From the NCBI GenBank assembly GCA_028699735.1, contig JAQVUB010000044.1, positions 1-10,883 of the forward strand: a stretch of 10,883 nucleotides of DNA. The letters are read 5' to 3'. This document shows positions 5,945 to 10,883 of the stretch, in pieces; position 1 is the first letter of the stretch, and each line of letters opens with the position of its first letter. The DNA is from Lentisphaeria bacterium. Lineage in GTDB: Bacteria; Verrucomicrobiota; Lentisphaeria; Oligosphaerales; Oligosphaeraceae. The translations under genes were made by a program, and so were the position numbers. The notes below the pieces were generated by a model, which saw only the letters and a list, made by a program, of their open reading frames with translations, was not told the DNA's origin and ran no database searches.

Positions 5945-8900
5945 ATGAAACAAATGCTGATTTTTCTGCTTGCAGCATGCTTGATGCTGTCGCAGCTGAT
6001 TGCCGCTGAGCAGCAAACGGTGTATCAGGGCACAGATGCGGATCATCTGCTGATCAGCGATGGTCTCAACGCGACATCCTCGTTTGCCGATCTGGCTGTG
6101 GACTGGCAGCAGAACAGCCATGTCGTCTGGCGCTCCGGGCGGGATATCTATTACGGCAAAACCGATCAGGCCGGCAACTGGCTGCTGCAGGAAAACCAGG
6201 CACCGGTGCCTTACAAGAAGGTCGCCACTCTCACAACGGCCACCTTTGCACCCGCCATCGCCGTCGATAACGATGGCGCAGCCCATATCGTAGCAGCCAA
6301 TGGCATCGCCGCCATTTTCTACCTCAAAATCGCTGCGGATGGCACGGAACTGATCCGGAAAGCCATTTCTTTCACGGTCAATTTGAATACGGTCACTTTC
6401 CAGGGCGCAGATGTCGCCATCGATCCCAAAACCAATCTGCCGGTCATTGGTTGCCTGTGTACATTGGAAACTTCTACCACGATGTCGGGATACCCGATGA
6501 CCAAATACCAGGAGCGCATCTACGCATTGCGCATTGACGATACGCCCGAAATCACGGAAAGAGTCTTTTTCGCAGCCAGTGGCTGGTCCCTCGGCTGTGC
6601 TCCGTATATCTATGGGCATCCGGCAATCGGCGTCGATAACAATGGCATTGTTCACGCCGTCTGGAAAAGCCTGATGACGGTCGCCAGTAAAGTGAATGAT
6701 AAAACGGAAGAAACAAAAGTCGTTGTCGGGGGCACTCTGGGCTTTGTCAGCACCAACTCCGCGCCGGACCCCAATGCCAGCCTGGCGGTAAAATTCAAGG
6801 CAGATAACCGGCATGGCGTTTCCTTCTCCGCCGGTGACACGATGGTGGAGTATGCCCGTTCCGACAAGGTTCAGACCGGCCTGTTGAATCTGCTCAAATT
6901 CGGCGGCGTATATGTCAACACCCCTGGTGATATCAAGAAAGGCACGTATTCACCCGTACCGAGAATTGCCTGCGATGCCAATGACCGGGTGCATATCGCC
7001 TGGAATGGCATGAACGGCAAAAAACCCGCCATACTCTATTCACGTGTCTGGCTCGATCCGGAAGAAAAGCAAGGTGTCGCCTTGAATCAGGCTCTGAATA
7101 TGGGCGTGATCGAAAGACGAAGCTATCAGATCAACAGCAGCCTGGCCGAAGTCAAAGAAGAACAATGCGATCTGGCCATCGGTGACAATGCCGTGCACTT
7201 TGTCTGGGTCGACGGACGCAACTCCAAGGGCGGCAGCCAGATCTTCCACGGCGCCGTCAGCCTGCTCTCCGGAACCCTGCAAAATTCGCAGGAATACGCC
7301 ATTTCCGGCAAACGGGATAATGACGTCACCCTGCCCCGCATCGCTTTCCGCAGAGACCGGATTTTCAAGCAATGGACCGGCTATGCAGGCGATCCCGACC
7401 CGAACGCGGAAGACTTTTTCAATGCCGCCGACGCCGAAACAGCGGTCAATCTTTATCCCAATCAGGAAATTCAACTGACCGCAACCTATCTGCCCTGGCC
7501 AAACGGAACCCCCTGCCCGCCGGACCCGGCAATCATTCTGAACGGCAACCCTCAGGGTGCCTCATATGAACGGGTCTATCTCTCCGCCGATGACGGCTGC
7601 GGTCAGTATACTGTCACCTGGCAGGAAATGTTTCCCGGAAAAGACTTCTATGACATCTGCCTGCATCGGCGGCGCTACTGGACACAGACCTATGGACTGC
7701 TGCCGCGTTTTGCTGAACCCAACCGGCTCTGGGACCGCCAGGATGCAAGAGATGCACTCAGTGAAACAAACCGGCTCCAGGGTACGGTTGTCGATGTACC
7801 CATTGTTGTCCGCCCCGTCTATGCGGATCTGGTCAACGAGGCAAACTATCACGAAGCGCAGGGTTTTGTCGCCGATGGCGTCACCCCGTTGATCATCCGG
7901 GTGGGGCTGCCGCCGGGTGAGTACTACATCGACCTGAAGGGAGCTCCCGGCAGCACGGTGGGGGGAGTGCCCGGCTTCATTGCCGCCCAGCGCCTTTTCC
8001 GCTTCTACTTCAGCCCTGAAAATCCCGACTGGTGCAAATTTGAGCAGACCACCGCCCTCTCCTCATTTACGGTCCGCTCCGATCACCCCGGTTTGGAACC
8101 CAAAGAAACCATCTTTCTGATCAAAGGCTTCGACTGCAATGCGGACAATGTTTCCTGGCCGGCCGGGCAGCCCGACCTGGCGCTGCAGCTCAAACTCTGG
8201 AAACGCCCGGTCAATTCCGATCAGGGACTGGATATGACGAAGGATGAACCTTTCGCCATGATCCCCTTCGGTGTCGCCCGCCCCCCCATCGTCCTGGTGC
8301 ATGGCTTCAACAACGCCGGCGCGGGATGGAGCGACGAATTCATGAAACCGCTCGAGGATCTGGTGGGTGAAGACAAGCTCTTCTTTGTTGATTATGGGCA
8401 AAGCATGAGTCCGCAGGGCCCCTTAGCCATCTGGGAAAAACACCTGGAATCCTCTGTCAATACCCTGTTGAAATTTGCCGGGGCGAATACGGAAGAAGAT
8501 AATCTTACGGAAGAAGAGAGATTTGAAAAGGCACTGGATGAGGCAACAGGTTTGACACAGCTGCAAGGAAATGCCGATGATCGCCTGGATTATAAAATGA
8601 TCCGGGATGAAACCCTGAGCATGAAAAAAAAATATGATAAAATAAAGAAAACCATCAAGGAAGGAAGAGGCCTGCTTGAGGCACTGGGGTTTATCGAGAA
8701 GTCTAAACCGGAAGACAAGGACGCGGACTTGCTGGGCTGGGCAAAAACCGTGCTTTACTGGCAGAAAGCCGCTAATGCCGCCGATGATCTGGCCACCCTG
8801 GAAAAAGAGATTACGCTTACCCTCTATGCCATCGAGCAACTGCTGCGGCATAAGGACGGTTGGGCCTTCACCCGCTATGACGTCATCGGCCATTGCCAGG

Positions 8901-10883
8901 GCGCCATCCTGTTGCGCATGCTCGCTACCAATTCAAAATCCGTGCATGAGGCTCTGCGTTTTCTCCAAATGGGCAACTTTGGGCGCGGGCGGTTCCGCAC
9001 AGTCACCGCGATTGGTGCCCCCTTTCGCGGTTCCCGGCTGACCCAGTATTACCGGCACTACTATGATCATATGATCAATTCTCTGGCCACATTAATAGAG
9101 GAGAACGAATATCAGCAGGTGCTGTCAACGGCGACGCAGAACCTGGGCGCCGGACTCGGCCTGCTCTACTACGCCGACCGCCATGGCTATCTGGAACCCA
9201 AGTTCGACGCGTTCAACGGCGAAGTGATGACTATCGCTGAAAAATTACCGGTGCACCCCGGTGCTAAATTTCATTATGTGAGCACGGTCATCGACCATGA
9301 CGCACTGGTTCCCAGGACTTTCTTTGCCAGCATCGGCCTGGTAAAAAACAGCCCCCAGCCCGGTTACGAACTGTTTAATCTTCTCTATCCTCCCTACGGT
9401 ACGACGAAACGCTTCAGTGACGGCCTGGTTGACTGGCGCAGCCATCTGGCCGGTCTGGATTATACCAGGCAAAGCAACCAGGCGTATATGACTTTCCTGG
9501 ATAAACTGGCGGCTGGAAACAATGTTTTTGCCGCACATGTCCCCCCGTTTTCGATGAAGGCATTTTTTGGCATCGAAGATCCTTCTGCTCCGAGTCTGGC
9601 TGACATGATCGCCTGTATCAAGGATTCCATTCAGGCGGGATTGGGCGACTCCTCCGGCTGGAAAAGTCTGCTGAAGCGCTTTGGTGAGGAAATGCTGAAA
9701 AAGATGATGAAAAATCATGATGTTCTGTTTTCGCCGTTTGGCACTATGAACACCCAGACCGGAATGGAACGTATCGGGCAGCATCTTGCGGAAGAAATCC
9801 TGAGCAAGCCGGTCAGCCAGCATTTCACCCGGCACATTGAATACAACCCTTCTTTGCCGCAGGGGGATGGCAATCCTGAAAACTGGGGCAGCCTGACGGA
9901 TCAGGAACTCGCCATCAGCGAGGGTGTCCGCACCCGCCTGGAATACCAGCTCGCACAGAGCCAGCGCTGGAATTTCCTGAGCCTGATCAACAGCCGTTCG
10001 ACACTCGAGCCCGGCGTGTACCGCTATCAGCTGAATCTGCCGGCGGAAATGACCCTGAGCACGCTGGCGAATCCTCCGGTGCTCTGGTCGATTTCGGTAC
10101 AGAATGAATTGCTGTGCACGACGATGGATGTTGCTGTGGTACCCGATGCGGATGATCCCTGCAAAGTCACGATCAGCATCGGCGAAGATGTCATGGGCAC
10201 GGTTGTGCTGAACTGCTCCTTCTTCACTGCGGAAGGTCGCCTGGTGCAGCTGTCTCCGCTGGTTCTGGCCAGCGTCGGTCTGGGTGAAATCACCGGCATT
10301 CATTTCAGCACCTGGGCTCCGGTTCTCAATCCCGGGGAAAAGGTATTCCTGATGCTGGATGCCGAATATAGCGACGGCTTCTACGGCCCCCTGTTCCCAG
10401 CTCCCGGGCAGGCCCTGCTCTGGAACAGCTCGAATCCCGAAGTGGCAAGCGTCCAGGGCGGTCTGCTGACCGCCGGAAATTCTGCCGGAACCACCGAAAT
10501 CACCGTGAGCTATGGTGATTTTGCAACCTCCATGACCCTCCAGGTGGCCGGACAAGCCCCGGCTGTCGAACTGCTGCCCATTGACGATCCGCTGGACTTT
10601 TATGGCGGCGACAGCGTACTTCTGCAGGCGACTGCTCAAGACGATGGCCAAGTCGTCAGCGTGGTTTTCTTTGCCAACGGGCTTTTTGCCGGCGAAGGCG
10701 CTCTTGCAGAGGGCACGTTATATACGTTCAACTGGCAGAATTTGTCGCCGGGGCGTTTTGAGCTGCAGGCGGCCGTCGTCGACAACGATCAGGAAGCCGC
10801 CTTTTCCAATATCGTGGTCATCGAGGTTGCCAACCGCAATCCGGTCATTACCGGATGGACCGCGCCGCTGGCAGATACCTGGT
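5945..10883 (+). CDS. Secreted propeller / lipase-like alpha/beta hydrolase / Ig-like fusion protein (3' partial)
   Basis: The frame from ATG 5945 was read by hand and stays open to the last base, so the C-terminus lies outside the window. Residues 1-21 form a signal peptide (hydrophobic MLIFLLAACLMLSQLIAA, cleavage likely before E22). Residues ~45-480 carry repeated blade motifs of sialidase/BNR-propeller type: P103-AIAVDNDGAAHIV, P226-AIGVDNNGIVHAVW, P339-RIACDANDRVHIAW and others. Residues ~490-780 are beta-rich and unrecognised. Residues ~782-1210 are a lipase-like alpha/beta hydrolase: oxyanion region VLVHGFNN (H786), nucleophile elbow GHCQG (C984), GAPFRGS (1024-1030), SDGLVDWRSH (D1159) and AAHVPPF (H1198). 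This order matches bacterial secreted lipases, but cysteine replaces the usual serine. Residues ~839-970 are a charged, probably helical insertion. A Big2-like domain (~1447-1538) and another Ig-like domain (~1540-1636, VVFFANG and AVVDND) follow. Likely an exported esterase/acyl hydrolase; substrate unknown. Confidence 0.9.
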   Translation, partial: MKQMLIFLLAACLMLSQLIAAEQQTVYQGTDADHLLISDGLNATSSFADLAVDWQQNSHVVWRSGRDIYYGKTDQAGNWLLQENQAPVPYKKVATLTTATFAPAIAVDNDGAAHIVAANGIAAIFYLKIAADGTELIRKAISFTVNLNTVTFQGADVAIDPKTNLPVIGCLCTLETSTTMSGYPMTKYQERIYALRIDDTPEITERVFFAASGWSLGCAPYIYGHPAIGVDNNGIVHAVWKSLMTVASKVNDKTEETKVVVGGTLGFVSTNSAPDPNASLAVKFKADNRHGVSFSAGDTMVEYARSDKVQTGLLNLLKFGGVYVNTPGDIKKGTYSPVPRIACDANDRVHIAWNGMNGKKPAILYSRVWLDPEEKQGVALNQALNMGVIERRSYQINSSLAEVKEEQCDLAIGDNAVHFVWVDGRNSKGGSQIFHGAVSLLSGTLQNSQEYAISGKRDNDVTLPRIAFRRDRIFKQWTGYAGDPDPNAEDFFNAADAETAVNLYPNQEIQLTATYLPWPNGTPCPPDPAIILNGNPQGASYERVYLSADDGCGQYTVTWQEMFPGKDFYDICLHRRRYWTQTYGLLPRFAEPNRLWDRQDARDALSETNRLQGTVVDVPIVVRPVYADLVNEANYHEAQGFVADGVTPLIIRVGLPPGEYYIDLKGAPGSTVGGVPGFIAAQRLFRFYFSPENPDWCKFEQTTALSSFTVRSDHPGLEPKETIFLIKGFDCNADNVSWPAGQPDLALQLKLWKRPVNSDQGLDMTKDEPFAMIPFGVARPPIVLVHGFNNAGAGWSDEFMKPLEDLVGEDKLFFVDYGQSMSPQGPLAIWEKHLESSVNTLLKFAGANTEEDNLTEEERFEKALDEATGLTQLQGNADDRLDYKMIRDETLSMKKKYDKIKKTIKEGRGLLEALGFIEKSKPEDKDADLLGWAKTVLYWQKAANAADDLATLEKEITLTLYAIEQLLRHKDGWAFTRYDVIGHCQGAILLRMLATNSKSVHEALRFLQMGNFGRGRFRTVTAIGAPFRGSRLTQYYRHYYDHMINSLATLIEENEYQQVLSTATQNLGAGLGLLYYADRHGYLEPKFDAFNGEVMTIAEKLPVHPGAKFHYVSTVIDHDALVPRTFFASIGLVKNSPQPGYELFNLLYPPYGTTKRFSDGLVDWRSHLAGLDYTRQSNQAYMTFLDKLAAGNNVFAAHVPPFSMKAFFGIEDPSAPSLADMIACIKDSIQAGLGDSSGWKSLLKRFGEEMLKKMMKNHDVLFSPFGTMNTQTGMERIGQHLAEEILSKPVSQHFTRHIEYNPSLPQGDGNPENWGSLTDQELAISEGVRTRLEYQLAQSQRWNFLSLINSRSTLEPGVYRYQLNLPAEMTLSTLANPPVLWSISVQNELLCTTMDVAVVPDADDPCKVTISIGEDVMGTVVLNCSFFTAEGRLVQLSPLVLASVGLGEITGIHFSTWAPVLNPGEKVFLMLDAEYSDGFYGPLFPAPGQALLWNSSNPEVASVQGGLLTAGNSAGTTEITVSYGDFATSMTLQVAGQAPAVELLPIDDPLDFYGGDSVLLQATAQDDGQVVSVVFFANGLFAGEGALAEGTLYTFNWQNLSPGRFELQAAVVDNDQEAAFSNIVVIEVANRNPVITGWTAPLADTW
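8290..9560 (+). other. Alpha/beta hydrolase (lipase-like) domain inside gene 2 with Cys nucleophile
   Basis: The catalytic landmarks in order are: PPIVLVHGFNNAG (oxyanion loop, 8282 on), DVIGHCQGA (nucleophile elbow, cysteine codon TGC at 8894-8896), TAIGAPFRGSRL (strand after the nucleophile helix, 9005 on), IDHDALVP (9290 on), SDGLVDWRSHLAG (probable acid, D at 9419-9421) and AAHVPPFSMKAFFGI (probable catalytic His codon at 9536-9538). SDGLV followed by SHL, then H and FG, resembles the acid and histidine region of secreted bacterial triacylglycerol lipases. About 198 residues separate the HG and the elbow, far more than the roughly 60-80 usual for such lipases. Enzyme class is well supported; activity with cysteine is not certain. 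Confidence 0.75.
10285..10850 (+). other. Big2-like and Ig-like tandem domains inside gene 2
   Basis: From 10285 the protein reads GLGEITGIHFSTWAPVLNPG, then LDAEYSDGF, LLWNSSNPEVASV and GGLLTAGNSAGTTEITVSY, which is a typical Big2 domain outline (W-x-S-S-N-P-x-V-A-S-V, then G-x-x-T-A-x-x-x-G). The next domain, from about 10557, has AVELLPIDDPLDFYGGDSV, VVSVVFFANGLFAGE and FNWQNLSPGRFELQAAVVDN, the outline of the 'VxFFxNG ... W ... G.Y.L.A...D' bacterial Ig family often seen in surface and glycan-binding proteins. These probably act as spacers or binding modules between the hydrolase and the unseen C-terminus. Confidence 0.75.

Noticed and set aside
5969..5980. Lipobox LAAC (residues 9-12) making gene 2 a lipoprotein
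   Set aside because: The cysteine comes very early and is followed by more hydrophobic residues, so an ordinary signal peptide cleaved near A21 fits better; not fully excluded.
6060..7892. Short plus-strand open frames inside gene 2 (for example 6060-6293, 7182-7478, 7557-7892)
   Set aside because: They are in other frames of the continuous gene 2 reading frame, which has the signal peptide and propeller motifs.
8624..8632. A9 run as a programmed frameshift site or a frameshift error
   Set aside because: The zero frame reads through the run as three Lys codons and continues into the GHCQG and later hydrolase motifs, so no shift is needed.
9245..10651. Long open frame on the minus strand (468 codons)
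   Set aside because: It overlaps the hydrolase and Ig-like part of gene 2, where the plus frame is open and shows ordered catalytic motifs. No domain or start signal supports the antisense reading.

Overview
The window holds two very large, co-oriented genes, both cut by the window edges, and the 173 bp gap between them. Both encode modular proteins built almost wholly from extracellular-type domains: beta-propellers, bacterial Ig-like folds, a dockerin pair, a cohesin-like domain and an alpha/beta hydrolase. No RNA gene, transposase, CRISPR array, phage gene or housekeeping gene is visible. Base composition is moderately GC-rich. Giant secreted proteins with WD40-like propellers, Big-type domains, non-cellulosomal dockerins and a terminal 'GWNL' module suggest a PVC-group bacterium, most likely Lentisphaerota-like, otherwise Planctomycetota or a related environmental lineage. 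This is inferred from architecture, not from a marker gene.

Layout. Bases 1-5771 (+) are the 3' part of gene 1; its true start lies upstream, because the frame is open and WD40-like from base 3. Its order is propeller region 1, two Ig-like domains, a longer propeller region 2, two more Ig-like domains, a dockerin pair, a cohesin-like domain, and a duplicated GWNL C-terminal domain. The propeller-plus-Ig block occurs twice. Bases 5772-5944 are intergenic and carry an 11-copy, 9-bp tandem repeat (5781-5879) starting nine bases after the stop codon, then an AT-rich leader with a Shine-Dalgarno-like site. Bases 5945-10883 (+) are the 5' part of gene 2, open to the window end without a stop (read by hand, about 1646 codons). 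It has a signal peptide, a propeller of sialidase/BNR type, an uncharacterised beta-rich middle region, a lipase-like alpha/beta hydrolase with a cysteine at the nucleophile position, a Big2-like domain and a further Ig-like domain.

The two genes probably belong to one family of exported modular proteins and may be co-transcribed, since no terminator is seen between them. The dockerin and cohesin-like modules could give calcium-dependent protein-protein attachment, and gene 2 adds a probable ester- or thioester-directed hydrolase. A shared substrate or complex is inference. The points most worth following are the GxCxG hydrolase, its AT-rich charged insertion, the collagen-like coding potential of the repeat just past gene 1's stop, and the duplicated architecture of gene 1.
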